A stretch of 64,000 nt of DNA from VAZQ01 sp963771845 (GCA_963771845.1 CAVYVC010000015.1:22534-86533), one strand, 5' to 3'. Counted from the stretch's first letter, positions 8,889-18,414 are shown. The notes: generated by a model from the letters alone, not told the origin. Translations and numbers: made by a program.

Positions 8889-9122
8889 TTGCGGTTAATG
8901 ATCGCGATTGCCTTCCTCTTCGTCCGCATGCTGTGTGACTACTTCAAGCCACGGCAGCGGCTGGAAGCCGAAATCCTCATCCTTCGGCATCAGCTCAGTG
9001 TGCTTCAGCAGCACGCGCCATGTCGGGCGTTGCATTTGCGTTGGATCGGCCGCGCTCTGTTCGTTTGGCTCTATCGTTGCTGTCCTCGCATCCTTGGTGC
9101 TATGACCATCGTCAGGACTGAG
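8889..9122 (+). pseudogene. Integrase-type transposase N-terminal fragment
   Basis: Encodes FKPRQRLEAEILILRHQLSV followed by LHLRWIGRALFVWLYRCCP and ending near AMTIVRTET. This is the N-terminus of a common rhizobial integrase-core transposase (RLEAEILxLRHQLxVL). It is cut off where the IS21 fragment begins. Confidence 0.65.
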
Positions 9123-9126
9123 ACCG

Positions 9127-9550
9127 CGGAGCGGAAGGCCTGCAGAACGCGCTGTGGGCGCTTGGTGGGGTGCCGGAACAGCACCGCAGCGACAGCCTGT
9201 CGGCGGCGTTCTGCAATCTCGATCGTGATGCCCAGGAGGACCTCACCCGGCGCTATGAGGAGCTGTGCGCCCATTACGGCATGATGGCGTCGCGCAACAA
9301 TCGCGGCGTCGCGCACGAGAACGGCTCGATCGAGAGCTCCCATGGCCACCTTAAGAACGTGCTTGGCGACGAACTCTTGCTGCGCGGCTCTCGCGACTTC
9401 GAGGGTCTCACCGCCTACCGTCGCTTCATCGACGAGGTGGTTGGGCGGCGCAACGCCAGGAACCGCAAGCGCATCGAGATTGAACGTGCTGCGCTCAAGC
9501 CATTGCCCGATCGGCGAACGGCCGACTATGAGGAGGCTCGCGTCCTGGTC
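9127..9550 (+). pseudogene. IS21 IstA transposase, C-terminal half
   Basis: The reading starts without a start codon at GLQNALWALGGVPEQHRSDS and continues with LCAHYGMMASRNNRGVAHENG and SSHGHLKN, then RRFIDEVVGRRNARN. These are hallmark IstA motifs; the Glu of the DDE triad is in HENGSIESSHG. It is cut near DYEEARVLV by the reversed IS630 fragment. No istB is present. Confidence 0.8.
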
Positions 9551-9555
9551 AGGTT

Positions 9556-9855
9556 CACAACCCAGGCCTTGGCCTCGGCCGTGATCGTCGGCTGCTTGCC
9601 GGGTCGTGGCAGATCGTCGAGCGCTGCCATCGGACCATGAGCCAATGCCCGTTCGATGCAGCGTTGGACGGTCTGATGGTGCACACCCATAGTCCGCCCC
9701 ACCGCAAAAAACGACGAGTTCTCTTGGTACCTCAGCAGCATCCGCGCCCGCTCGACCCGGCTCGCCGGTTCCGTCCGCGAGCGCGAAATTGCCGTCAATG
9801 CAGCTATCTCCTCATCGCTCAGCGCCAATTCGATTGCCTGCCGCCATCCCGCCAT
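9556..9855 (-). pseudogene. IS630 transposase, N-terminal fragment
   Basis: Starts MAGWRQAIELALSDEEIAAL and contains the IS630 helix-turn-helix region (SRVERARMLLRYQENSSFFA, VHHQTVQRCIERAL). It stops making family sense after ITAEAKAWVV, where the IS21 fragment begins on the other strand. The catalytic DDE part is absent. Confidence 0.7.
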
Positions 9856-9954
9856 GACCTCAATCCTCGTTTCCAGAATCAGAGAAGCGAGGCTACAGGC
9901 CATCTCAGCAAAACTGAATCCTGCCCATATGATTGGTTTCATGGAATCGATGAA

Positions 9955-10140
9955 CTAGTCGCCTACCCAGCGGTAATCGTCGGTAAGCAGCCGATCAAGC
10001 TGCTCGAACGCGCGATCGAGCCGCACCCGCCACAGCTCCACCACGTTACAGCGGTCGGAAGAAGGTTTCAGCAACTGCTTGCCGAGATTTTCGATGCGGT
10101 CATGGTGCTTGTTCGCCTGCAAGATGATCACTTCAGGCAT
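9955..10140 (-). CDS. Possible small protein, 61 residues
   Basis: An ATG frame MPEVIILQANKHHDRIENLG, rich in charged residues, with no recognised family and a weak ribosome-binding site (GGAAAAATC before ATG). Included as a low-confidence gene because its composition is protein-like and it lies just beyond the IS630 fragment. Confidence 0.25.
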   Translation of the reverse strand: MPEVIILQANKHHDRIENLGKQLLKPSSDRCNVVELWRVRLDRAFEQLDRLLTDDYRWVGD

Positions 10141-10802
10141 GATTTTTCCGATTGCGGGTCAGCGACTCGTTGTCGCCCTTGAGAAACGCCAAGCTGTCTA
10201 CGAGGGGCATCATTGCGCCTCCTGTTTGGCAAACCGAAGCGCAACAACACAGGGCGTTATGTTTTCCACAGCTATTACGTAGCGCACTCAGCTCGCGCGC
10301 TCGATTGGGAACGCCGCCCGGTGATGCTCTTACGGCTAATCCATGTCGCCAGCGATACTCGCGGCACAATTGCATTGCTGATCCTAACACTATCATCCCC
10401 TACCGTCATCAACCTAGGAGGGGACCAAGCCGGTACTAGGGTCGAACGCGCGGAAGTAAGGAGGCGGCGACGGGCGAAAATTGAATCGGGTTAACCCTTA
10501 AACCCTACCAGGGCCCCTCCAACCCTCGATGCGCGCAATTTGTAGGGTCAACCGGCACGTTGTGCTGGGAAGAAACAAAACCGCGCAAGCGGCGCTACGC
10601 AAACCGGGCCGCTAAGGTAGCTTTCGCTCTTGCTCGTTCTGCGGCTTTCTGCGCGTGACGTTCAGGCGACCCGCGATAAGTGATCTCTGGTGAGCGCCAG
10701 GCGATCCAACGGCCGTGACACCATCTCTCGGGACTTCGTCGGACCCTAGCCGATAGGCTTTCGAGCTGATGTCCATCCCGTGCTCCCGTCTGGGACCGGC
10801 CA
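10141..10802. other. No confident gene
   Basis: Several overlapping short frames exist on both strands but none matches a family I know. One minus-strand frame (about 10612-10806, containing SKAYRLGSDEVPRDG) is the most protein-like but is not supported by a ribosome-binding site. Confidence 0.4.
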
Positions 10803-11156
10803 TCATAAGGACTTTGCACGTATCGATGCTTCGGTCGCAGCCGAACCTTTCTCGTCTCCATCGCGCTCGCCCGGGTCCACATACCGGCGCGGAGGCGCTT
10901 TTGGGGCTGCCGCAGCTATACCCCTTTCCATGCCGCCGTCTCTTTTAGGCTGGACCTGCTGCTGTTGCAGAACCACCGTCTGATGTCCGACAGCTTCTGC
11001 TAGTGGGAATACCGCGCCTTGCTCATCTGCCAATCGTGTCCAGACCCGCGCCATTTCGATCAGGGTAAGTCGGGCTTCCTCAGTCGATGAGGACAGCGCT
11101 ATCGACACGCATTCCCGCGCGAGCCGCCGATACTCGTCTGCCCTGCCAGCCATCAT
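10803..11156 (-). CDS. Small conserved protein (MAGRADEYRRLA type)
   Basis: A 117-residue protein. I choose the ATG giving MMAGRADEYRRLARECVSIA, preceded by CGGGGGCA, over an upstream start. The first ~50 residues, with EEARLTLIEMARVWTRLADEQ, match a short helical protein that occurs in many near-identical copies in Bradyrhizobium. The C-terminal half is Gln-, Pro- and charge-rich and probably disordered. Function unknown; stand-alone gene. Confidence 0.6.
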   Translation of the reverse strand: MMAGRADEYRRLARECVSIALSSSTEEARLTLIEMARVWTRLADEQGAVFPLAEAVGHQTVVLQQQQVQPKRDGGMERGIAAAAPKAPPRRYVDPGERDGDEKGSAATEASIRAKSL

Positions 11157-11385
11157 CAATTGCCCCCGATGTACGCTCCACACGAACTGGATTAAACGTG
11201 CATCGCACGAAAGGGTTCCGGCCAACCCTGAACGCCGATTGGCTGCCCGACGAAATGCCAGTGCGGTCGCTCTGCCGCAGGATGCTTTGTATCCGGTGCG
11301 GAATGATTGGGGCTAACCTGCGACCGAATTGGGGGCCACACGTCAAACGTCTGATTGTCATTTGCCGCGCTGTGACGCTACCACC

Positions 11386-11583
11386 GATTTCGCAAACCAA
11401 TCCGTTATCGCGATCGAGAATGCGCGGCGCCTCAACGAGCTGCGCAAATCCTTACAGCAGCAGATCGCAACCGCCGACGTGCTCAAGGTTATCAGTAGTT
11501 CGCCGGGAGAATTGAAGCTGGTCTTCCACGCGATGCTGGAGAAGGCGACTCGTCTTTGCGAAGCCAAATTTGGCGTACTGTTC
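11386..11583 (+). pseudogene. GAF-domain sensor protein fragment
   Basis: Encodes DFANQSVIAIENARRLNELR, then QQQIATADVLKVISSSPGEL and LEKATRLCEAKFGVLF. This is the end of one GAF domain and the start of the next in the multi-GAF sensor kinases or cyclases of rhizobia. Both flanks are unrelated, so only about 66 residues remain. Confidence 0.65.
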
Positions 11584-11775
11584 CCCCGAGCAGGACGTCG
11601 GAAACACGCGGGTAACCATCCACCGATGTTCCGTAGGATGTTCAACTTAGCTTTAGGACTATAGGCCTAGGATGTTCGCGTTTACGGGGAGGCGCCAAAC
11701 AAGAAGGGGCGGCGCTCTGGTTCAGCCAAGCCGGAGCGCCGCTTACATCGGTTAACCGCGGAGCTCCAATCTATT

Positions 11776-11988
11776 ATGCCATCGTCTCCTGACGATCCCG
11801 CATTCTGGCAGGGCCGTGCAGCTGAAGCGCGCGTAGCCGCGAGACAAATGGCTGATTCATTGTCTCGTAGAGCAATGCTCATCTTGGCGGCTCGGTACGA
11901 GCGTCTCGCAAATCGTATTATAAGAGGCGAAGACATTTTCAGCGGAGCGGGAAAAAGAGAAGAGAAGTCCCATCGTCTGGAGCTGTAG
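11776..11988 (+). CDS. Small conserved helical protein, 70 residues
   Basis: MPSSPDDPAFWQGRAAEARV, followed by ARRMLILAARYERLANR-like text (RRAMLILAARYERLANRIIR). The pattern W-x-x-RAxEAR…A…RxAMLxIAxxYExLA is typical of short Bradyrhizobium proteins of unknown function. No signal peptide; the tail is charged. The upstream ribosome-binding site is weak. Confidence 0.5.
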   Translation: MPSSPDDPAFWQGRAAEARVAARQMADSLSRRAMLILAARYERLANRIIRGEDIFSGAGKREEKSHRLEL

Positions 11989-12680
11989 CCCCCCGTGGAA
12001 TCCGTTCCTAGGACTCTTATGTCCGCATGGGAACTATGCCCGCATGACATCGGGAAAAAGATGCGACCCAATCCCCGACATGGCGAGTGCATCGCGCGAT
12101 GGGGAAACCGACCGAACAGCATGGGCGCAAAGCGCTGAGAATGAGACGCCGACAAATCTGATCGCCGCTGCGGGAGCTTTATTCCCGAGCAGGAGAATCA
12201 CCACGTAACGGCGCGCAGCCGTTCGCTAACCGGACGCCCGTCATAGGTGCCATTGTAGTACGGGTAGCTGCGCCAGGACTGGTCTGAACCGTATTGGTAG
12301 GCTCAGCCAGACAGTGCACTCTCTGCGGTGTTGTTTCTGGGCGTGTGAGAACTGCCGACATTTCCGCAGGTTAGGCTCGTGACCCGAGTCTCTGTGCCGC
12401 AATTTTCAGACTTTCGGTCCAGAACCGGCAGGAGCTAAAGAGTCTTGCGAAGCAGAAAACGCCAGCCGGCAAGATTGCAAGATCGCTCTTCGTGCACTTG
12501 CCCCCTAAATCAAATAACTCGCAGGCTCGTGTCCCAGCTTGAGGGTGTGCCCGAGCGCTTTCGCACTAAGCTCGGATGTGAAAAATAGTTCTTTAGCTTT
12601 CCAGTTCAAACCTGCTTGGATAAATAAAGCCTCTTTTCATAATGTTGTTTAAGTCGAATTTAGATCCTAAGCCAATAAAG
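11989..12680. other. No recognisable gene
   Basis: Roughly 700 bases without a supported gene on either strand. It leads into the hairpin-bearing repeat at 12681. Confidence 0.4.
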
Positions 12681-13010
12681 GAGTTCTCCCGGCTCTGCCG
12701 GGGAGGCAGCAAGAGTTTGACATATCCGGGAGTAGGCTCCAGCGCTCCATCGATGAGAATCCAACTCGTGAGCCGCCAAGCAACACAAAGGAGATCCCAC
12801 CGATGGTTAACCAGGAGAAGTTAAGCCGTACCAGGTAATGCAGCAAATGGCAGGTAGTGTACTCTACCAGGAAGTGGAGCAAGGATGTCAGGCGGAGCGC
12901 TCGACCCCTCGGCGAGGCATTCCGCGATGCGAGTAAGACTGCGGACTGGTGCCACACGGACAAGCCGCTTTGAGCGGCTCCAACCTTAAAGCCCCCGGCT
13001 CTGCCGGGGG
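12681..13010. repeat. Hairpin-ended repeat, copy 1
   Basis: Begins with CCCGGCTCTGCCGGG (stem CCCGGC, loop TCT) followed by GAGGCAGCAAGAGTTTGACATATC-type text, and ends about 300 bp later with the related stem CCCCCGGCTCTGCCGGGGG at about 12990-13008. The left ~90 bp recur at 22079-22171. The interior has remnants of an open frame on the plus strand (VYSTRKWSKDVRRSARPLGE) that I cannot assign. The two similar hairpins flanking one segment suggest a small mobile or miniature element. Confidence 0.5.
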
Positions 13011-13105
13011 ATACTTACTCAGTAAGGTAATTTCAACAAGGTGGGGTCCTCGTCTGAAACACAATGCAAAGGGGGGGTGTCATGGTAAAAAGTTTTGCTA
13101 TACCT

Positions 13106-13912
13106 CTATGCCTTGAGAACCCGAAAATCGGCAGGGCTTATGATGCGGAAGTTGTCAGTGACCGAATCGCAGAGGATCGCCCAGTTTTTCGGTACCTCCT
13201 CGCGCAGGAAATGTAGAACGGCTCGGCAGAAGTCATTGTAGGTCGCATAGCAGCGGTTGTGGGTCACGTGTCGATGCATCAATCCCCACAAACGCTCGAT
13301 CGAATCAAGGTGCGGGCAGTAGCTCGGAATGTAATGAACCCTGATCCGGCACCCCGGTCTTGCCAGCCATTCCTGAACGAGCAGGGCATGGTGGTACCTG
13401 GCATTGTCGACAAAGACGTGAATGAGCCTCTTCGTGGGATACATCAACGAGATCGCCATCAAGAGTGCGATCGTGCTCAAGGCATCAATCGTCGTCGCTT
13501 CGATCATGCGGGTTGCACCCGTTTCCAGATCGATGGCGCCGTGAATGTTCAGCCGCTGCCGCCCGCTGGTCTGTTCAAGCGCAACCTTTGCGTCCTTTGG
13601 TGCCCAACAGCCCGCCGGTCGCGCCTCGTGCGTTGGATGCACGGCATCGGCAAACAGCACGGCTTCATCATCGCCGAGATTATTGAGCAGATTTTCATAG
13701 TTCGCGATAAAAGCCTGCTGCTGCGCGGGATCAAGCTTGCGCGATATCAGTTTGGGCTTGCAATATTCCACCTCGATGCGCTGCAAGAGTTTGATCAGGG
13801 CGGAACTGGTGTAGCTCACGCCATAGGACTTTTCGATCCACTCCCCCACTATGGTGGTGGTCCGCGGCAGCGTTTGCGACACCCAGTTTTTCAACGTGTC
13901 CTGCTGCGCCAC
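13106..13912 (-). pseudogene. IS630-family transposase, 5' truncated
   Basis: Residues correspond to the catalytic two thirds of an IS630 transposase: first Asp in VLFADAVHPTHEARP, second Asp in HVFVDNARYHHALL and Glu in DSIERLWGLMHRHVTHN. The open frame starts at a GTG within what should be CELTVAQQDT; the preceding residues (MIRGGFA) lie in another frame, so at least one base is missing, and the helix-turn-helix domain is not recognisable upstream. No terminal repeats were identified. Probably dead. Confidence 0.75.
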
Positions 13913-14022
13913 CGTCAGTTCGCAGGCGCAAAGCCACCGCGAATCATGTCCCCAACTAGAATCGCGTTCTCACGCCCCGGCAAGCCGTTTTTCGCCAATG
14001 AATGAAATCGGGGTATACTAAG

Positions 14023-14512
14023 ATGCAAGAGTCGATGCAGGAGCAGCGAGAGGCGCAACTACAGCCATTGTATCTCAAGACAGTAACGTTGGTGGAACGC
14101 CTGCATCGGCGGCTCCTCGATGTGATAAAAGACGAATTTGATCGCCGAAATCATATCGATATAACCAGTACAGGCGTATTTGCTCTACAACGTTGGTGAA
14201 CAAGAGATTACGGCCGGAGAGCTGCGCACGCGCGGGTATTGTTTCGGCTCGAACGTTTCTTATAACCTGAAGAGGCTTGTTGAATCGGGACACCTCGACT
14301 ACCAGCGTTCGCTTGTCGATCGACGTTCGGTTCACATTAGGCTGACCAGTAAAGGTCGTGAGGTGCGCGACGTCGTGGCCGCGCTTTATCACAGGCACGT
14401 AAATACGGTGGAGCAGGCAGGGGGCATCGACTGCGACGAGTTCGTGACAATGACCAAATCGCTCCACCGTCTGGAACGCTTCTGGACTGATCAAATCCTG
14501 TACCGCCTGTAA
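14023..14512 (+). pseudogene. LdtR-like MarR-family regulator, frameshifted
   Basis: The N-terminal part reads MQEQREAQLQPLYLKTVTLV, then RLLDVIKDEFDRRNHIDI. The second part, in another frame, reads LLYNVGEQEITAGELRTRGY, GSNVSYNLKRLVESGHLDY, RRSVHIRL and ends HRLERFWTDQILYRL. Together they reproduce the whole winged-helix regulator known as LdtR (in Liberibacter the regulator of an L,D-transpeptidase gene; PetP-like in other alphaproteobacteria). A loss of about two bases near 14170-14178, in what should be INSVQA, separates the frames. All DNA-binding residues are otherwise present. The stop is 4 nt from the CTAG that begins the IS array. Confidence 0.75.
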
Positions 14513-14557
14513 TCACCTAGTACCTCTGCACAGAGGTTTTGACTGGTTGATTTTCGG

Positions 14558-14830
14558 TCATTTTAGGATGGGCAGATTTTCCGGGGCAACAAGTAGCTCG
14601 ATGCTTCGGGCGACGCCGGGTTGGCGTCGGATAAAGCCAGCTCGCTCGATGGTGAGGACCATCTGGTGAACTGAAGGTGGGCTGACGTGGAAGTGGCGCT
14701 GCATGTCGGCCTCGGCAGGCGGTCGTCGGAACATGCGCGAGTAGGCGTAGATGAAGGCCAGATACTGGCCTTGCTTTTCGGTGAAGCCTTGCCCTCTGGA
14801 ACGACGCGCAGCGCCTGATTTTTGATTCAT
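14558..14830 (-). CDS. LexA-like winged-helix protein carried by IS630 element
   Basis: A 90-residue protein starting MNQKSGAARRSRGQGFTEKQ. Its centre (YLAFIYAYSRMFRRPPAEAD, then FHVSPPSVHQMVLTIERAGF and RRQPGVARSIELL) follows the LexA DNA-binding pattern xxPPtxxEiaxxfxVsxxsVhqhlxxLerkGyIrRxpgxaRaIel. No dimerisation or protease domain is present, so it is a stand-alone winged helix. It is transcribed away from the transposase gene through the short shared promoter region, so a role in controlling the transposase is a reasonable inference. A decayed homologue lies at 45403-45576. An upstream TTG could extend it by 9 residues. Confidence 0.7.
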   Translation of the reverse strand: MNQKSGAARRSRGQGFTEKQGQYLAFIYAYSRMFRRPPAEADMQRHFHVSPPSVHQMVLTIERAGFIRRQPGVARSIELLVAPENLPILK

Positions 14831-14867
14831 AGGTCGATTCGTCTGGGGCTCCGACAAGGAGACCGAG

Positions 14868-15989
14868 ATGAATGTACTTTATCATGTCGAACTGAGCCAA
14901 GCCGAACGCGGCGAGCTCACCACGATGTTGAGTAAAGGCAAGCGAGCGGCCCGCAAGCTCAAGCGCGCCCAAATATTGCTGGCGGCAGACGCCGGCAGCA
15001 CCGACGAGGAGATTGCCCGCGCCGTGGCGGTGGGCGGCTCCACCGTGTACCGGACCAAGCGGCGCTTCGTGGAAGGCAATCTGGAACGGGCGCTGAGCGA
15101 GGACCCGCGGCCTGGGGCGGAGCGCAAGCTCACGGGCAAGGAGGAAGCCCTGCTCGTGGCAACCGCCTGTGCAAACCCGCCTGCGGGCCGCGCCCGCTGG
15201 ACGCTGGAACTGCTGGCCGACGCCATGGTCAAGCTCACCGAGCACGAGAGCCTGTCGCACGAGACGGTGCGCCGGCGGCTGGCCGAAAACGGCCTCAAGC
15301 CGTGGCGCAAGGACATGTGGTGCATTCCCAAGGTCGACGGCGAATATGTCGCCCGCACGGAAGATGTGCTCGACCTCTATGCCGAAGCGCCCGATCCCAC
15401 GCGGCCGGTGGTCTGTTTCGACGAGAGCCCGGTCCAGCTCATCGGCGAGGCGCGCCAGCCGAGCCCGGCCGAGCCGGGCCAACTCGAACGCTACGATTAC
15501 GAGTATCGCCGCAACGGCACCGTCAATCTCTTCGTCTGCATCGACGTCCACCGGCCGTGGCGCAAAGTCAAAGTCACCGAGCGGCGCGCAGCCGAAGACT
15601 ACGCCCAATGCATGCGCGAACTCACCGATGTCCATTATCCCGACGCCGAGTGCATACGGGTCGTCCAGGATAACCTGTCGACCCACTCGCCCGGCGCCCT
15701 CTACGAGACCTTTGCGCCTGCCGAAGCTCGGCGCATCTTGCGCCGCTTGGAGTTCCACTACACCCCCAAGCATGCCAGCTGGCTCAACATGGTCGAGATC
15801 GAGATCGGCGTGCTGTGCGGTCAGTGCCTCGACCGCAGAATCGACGACTCGAAACGCCTCGTCAGCGAAATCGCCGCGTGGGAACGACAGCGAAACGCCG
15901 CTGCCGCCCGCATCAAATGGATGTTCACAACCGCCAAAGCCCGCGCCAAAATGGGCCGTGCCTATCCCGACACGTTCAAAGAGTCATAA
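14868..15989 (+). CDS. IS630-family transposase
   Basis: A 373-residue transposase, uninterrupted, with a strong AAGGAGA site before the ATG. The N-terminal helix-turn-helix part includes KLKRAQILLAADAGSTDEEI and VGGSTVYRTKRRFVEG. The DDE core has Asp in VCFDESPVQLIG, Asp in VVQDNLSTHSPGAL and Glu in HASWLNMVEIEIGVL. The C-terminus IKWMFTTAKARAKMGRAYP is the usual family end. Mariner/Tc1-related enzymes of this family insert at TA. Likely functional. Confidence 0.92.
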   Translation: MNVLYHVELSQAERGELTTMLSKGKRAARKLKRAQILLAADAGSTDEEIARAVAVGGSTVYRTKRRFVEGNLERALSEDPRPGAERKLTGKEEALLVATACANPPAGRARWTLELLADAMVKLTEHESLSHETVRRRLAENGLKPWRKDMWCIPKVDGEYVARTEDVLDLYAEAPDPTRPVVCFDESPVQLIGEARQPSPAEPGQLERYDYEYRRNGTVNLFVCIDVHRPWRKVKVTERRAAEDYAQCMRELTDVHYPDAECIRVVQDNLSTHSPGALYETFAPAEARRILRRLEFHYTPKHASWLNMVEIEIGVLCGQCLDRRIDDSKRLVSEIAAWERQRNAAAARIKWMFTTAKARAKMGRAYPDTFKES

Positions 15990-16009
15990 TCACTGTGCAG
16001 AGGTACTAG

Positions 16010-16844
16010 GGTCTGTACCTAATTAGCGCGCTCTGATTCTCTCCGTGCTGAGCGATTCGGCATGGGAGGCTTTGATGCGCGCAGGGTTATTTTGGCTAAA
16101 TGACGGGCAGTGGGTATGCATCGCACCGCACTTGCCGATGAACCTGACCGGTCCGGAGCGAGATGACGATCGGCGGATCATTAGCGGCATCATCCATATG
16201 CTCCAGTGTGGTGCCCGCTGGCGCGATTGTCCGCCCGAGTATGGTCCCTACACGACCGTCTACAATCGCTTCAACCGCTGGTCCAAACGGGGACGGTGGG
16301 GGACGATTTTCGAAGCCTTGGCCAATTGCGGTAAGCACAGCATAACCTTGTCAATCGACTCCACCTCGATCAAGGCGCATCGTTCGGCGAGCGGCGGAAA
16401 AGGGGGGAGCACGAACAGGCGATCGGCCGCTCGCGTGGCGGACGCACCACGAAAATCCACGCGCTGAGTGATCCTGACTGCAGACCGTGCGCATTTCATC
16501 TCACTCCCGGCCAAGACGCAGATATTGCCGCTGCGCCGGCGCTTCTTGCGCTTGCTCCGCCGATGTCTTCGCTCATCGCCGATAAGGGGTATGACGGCGA
16601 CGAGTTTCGCGCCGACATCGTCAAGCGCGGCGCAAAACCTGTGATCCCAAACAAGTCCAACAGAATAGCTCTCCACCGTTTCAACAAGCGCGCATACAAG
16701 GGGCGCAATGTCATCGAGCGCTGCTTCTGTCGGCTGAAAGACTTCAGGCGCATCGCCACCCGCTATGATAAGCTTGCCCGCAACTTCCTCGCCGCCGTCC
16801 AGCTCGCTGCTATCGTGGCCTACTGGATCAATTGAGTCTGGACC
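16010..16844 (+). mobile_element. IS5-family element (IS427-like)
   Basis: An 835-bp element between two CTAG tetramers. The ends read GGTCTGTACC at the left and, inward from the right, GGTCCAGACT, a short imperfect inverted repeat of the kind in IS427-type elements. It carries a transposase in two overlapping frames. Confidence 0.85.
16045..16835 (+). CDS. IS5-family transposase, two frames joined by frameshifting
   Basis: The first frame (from 16045) gives LFWLNDGQWVCIAPHLP, the DUF4096-type N-terminus and the first Asp in LSIDSTSIKAHRSA. The second frame begins near the A4G6 run at about 16399-16408 and gives GGRTTKIHALSDPDCRP, LIADKGYDGDEFRADI (second Asp) and NVIERCFCRLKDFRRI (Glu), ending VAYWIN. 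IS427-type elements normally fuse these two frames by programmed slippage at such an A/G run, so this is probably the native arrangement rather than damage. Confidence 0.8.
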
Positions 16845-16848
16845 CTAG

Positions 16849-18414
16849 GAGCCTGTCCGAGTAATAGGCAGATTTTGCTGGCGAAAGAAGGGCGAGTCAG
16901 ATTCTGTCTGTGCGCATGAGCAAGACATTTCGCGCTTGGAAGATCGATCAGCCGCTGTTTCTGCCGCCGACGGTGCAGGACTTTGTGGCCAAGGACCATC
17001 TCGCCCGCTTTGTGCTGAGCTTGGTGAGAGACGACGTCGACCTTGCCGAGATCACTGGTACCTATGGCAGCGAGCGGGGCCAGCCGCCGTTTGATCCCAC
17101 CATGATGACGACGCTGCTGCTGTATTCCTACTGCTGCGGCATCTACTCCTCGCGCCGGATCGCCAAGGCGTGTCGCGAGCGGGTGGATTTCATGAGCATT
17201 GTGGGGCTCGATGCGCCGGATTTTCGCACCATCTCGGATTTCCGTAAGCGGCACTTGAAGGCGCTTGGCGGACTGTTCGGGCAAATCCTGCATCTGTGCG
17301 AGACGGCCGGCCTTGTGAAGCTCGGGCATGTGGCGCTCGATGGAACCAAAATCAAAGCCAACGCGTCGAAGCACAAGGCGATGAGCTACGAGCGCATGGA
17401 GAATCGCGCGTCGGAATTGGAAGCCGAGGTCGCCAAGTGGCTCAGGACGGCTGAGGCGGCGGACGCCGAGGAGGACAAGCTGTACGGCCGCGATAAGATC
17501 GGCGACGAGATGCCGGATTGGATCGCCGACAAGAAGCTGCGTGCCGAGAGGATCCGCGCGGCCAAGGCCGAACTGGAGGCGGAGGCGAAGGCGGCTGCCG
17601 AGGCCAAGCTCAAGGCCGAAGTCGAGGCGGCAGAGAAGCGAGAGGCCGAGGGGCGCCGCAAACCCGGGCGGCAAGCGGCTGCGCCCTCCACCGAGCCGGA
17701 TGCCAAAGCCCAGAAGAACTTCACCGATCCGCAGAGCCGGATCATGAAGAGCAAGGACGGGTTCGTGCAGGCCTACAACGCCCAGGCCGCCGTCGACGCA
17801 GAAGCGCAGATCATCGTGGCGCAGGACGTGACGCAGTGCGCGGTCGATTGCGCCCAGTTGGTGCCGATGACTGATGCGATCGAGACCAACCTCGGCCGCA
17901 AGCCCGACCAGCTATCGGCGGATGCCGGCTACTGCTCAGAGGCCAATCTCGAAGCGTTGGAGAAGCGCAACATCGATGCCTACGTGGCGACCGGCCGGGC
18001 CAGGGACGCTGTCGCCGGCACCGTCAAAGGCGAGGCCGCCGCCGCATTGCCCGCCGGCTCCGAGGAGGCCGCACCGTCACGCGTTGAGGCGATGCGCGCC
18101 AAGATCAAGGCCGGCGGCCACGAAAGCCCCTACCGGCTGCGCAAGCAACTCCCCGAGCCGGTGTTCGGGCAGATCAAACAGGCCCGCGGCTTCCGCCAGT
18201 TTCTGCTACGCGGCTTCGAGAAGGTGCGCGCTGAGTGGGCGATCATCTGCACCGTCCACAATCTTCTGAAACTGGCCCACAGGCGGAGTCTATCTGCAGC
18301 GTCGCCGACACCCGCTTGAGCAGGATAACGGGCGTGACAGAGCCAAGTCACGCCCTCGCCAATCAACTCAGGTCTGGGCTACGTCTCCCAAACCACGATA
18401 ATCTGGACAGGCTC
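16849..18414 (+). mobile_element. IS1182-family element
   Basis: A 1566-bp element with terminal repeats GAGCCTGTCC at the left and GGACAGGCTC at the right (10 bp perfect), flanked on both sides by CTAG. It contains one long uninterrupted transposase gene. Confidence 0.9.
16916..18319 (+). CDS. IS1182-family transposase
   Basis: A 467-residue transposase from ATG (MSKTFRAWKIDQPLFLPPTV); a GTG two codons upstream is also possible. Family markers in order: DHLARFVLSLV, ERGQPPFDPTMMTTLLLYSY, YCCGIYSSRRIAKACRE, APDFRTISDFRKRH, HVALDGTKIKANASKHKAMS (first Asp), a long charged Ala/Glu/Lys insertion at about 160-260, NFTDPQSRIMKSKDGFVQAY, LSADAGYCSEANLEAL (second Asp), EPVFGQIKQARGFRQFLLRG (Glu) and a final WAIICTVHNLLKL. 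No interruptions; probably active. Confidence 0.93.
   Translation: MSKTFRAWKIDQPLFLPPTVQDFVAKDHLARFVLSLVRDDVDLAEITGTYGSERGQPPFDPTMMTTLLLYSYCCGIYSSRRIAKACRERVDFMSIVGLDAPDFRTISDFRKRHLKALGGLFGQILHLCETAGLVKLGHVALDGTKIKANASKHKAMSYERMENRASELEAEVAKWLRTAEAADAEEDKLYGRDKIGDEMPDWIADKKLRAERIRAAKAELEAEAKAAAEAKLKAEVEAAEKREAEGRRKPGRQAAAPSTEPDAKAQKNFTDPQSRIMKSKDGFVQAYNAQAAVDAEAQIIVAQDVTQCAVDCAQLVPMTDAIETNLGRKPDQLSADAGYCSEANLEALEKRNIDAYVATGRARDAVAGTVKGEAAAALPAGSEEAAPSRVEAMRAKIKAGGHESPYRLRKQLPEPVFGQIKQARGFRQFLLRGFEKVRAEWAIICTVHNLLKLAHRRSLSAASPTPA

Larger units (their letters stand above)
14521..16005. mobile_element. IS630-family element with a divergent regulator gene
   Basis: A 1485-bp element. Terminal inverted repeats are TACCTCTGCACAG at the left and its complement CTGTGCAGAGGTA at the right, with partial match beyond (GTTTTGAC versus TTATGAC). 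It is flanked by CTAG on both sides, consistent with IS630-type insertion at a TA-centred site. It carries the transposase on the plus strand and, unusually, a divergently transcribed LexA-like winged-helix gene; about 37 bp separate the two ATG codons. Confidence 0.9.

Noticed and set aside
12681..13010. Possible CRISPR-like or structured RNA in the hairpin-bordered repeat
   Set aside because: No regular repeat-spacer spacing and only two hairpins; better explained as a small mobile element.
14517..15773. Minus-strand frame of 418 codons over the IS630 transposase
   Set aside because: Antisense shadow of the transposase; only the short LexA-like frame near the left end has family support.
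16820..17674. Minus-strand frame of 284 codons within IS1182
   Set aside because: Shadow of the IS1182 transposase; Leu/Arg-rich with no motif.
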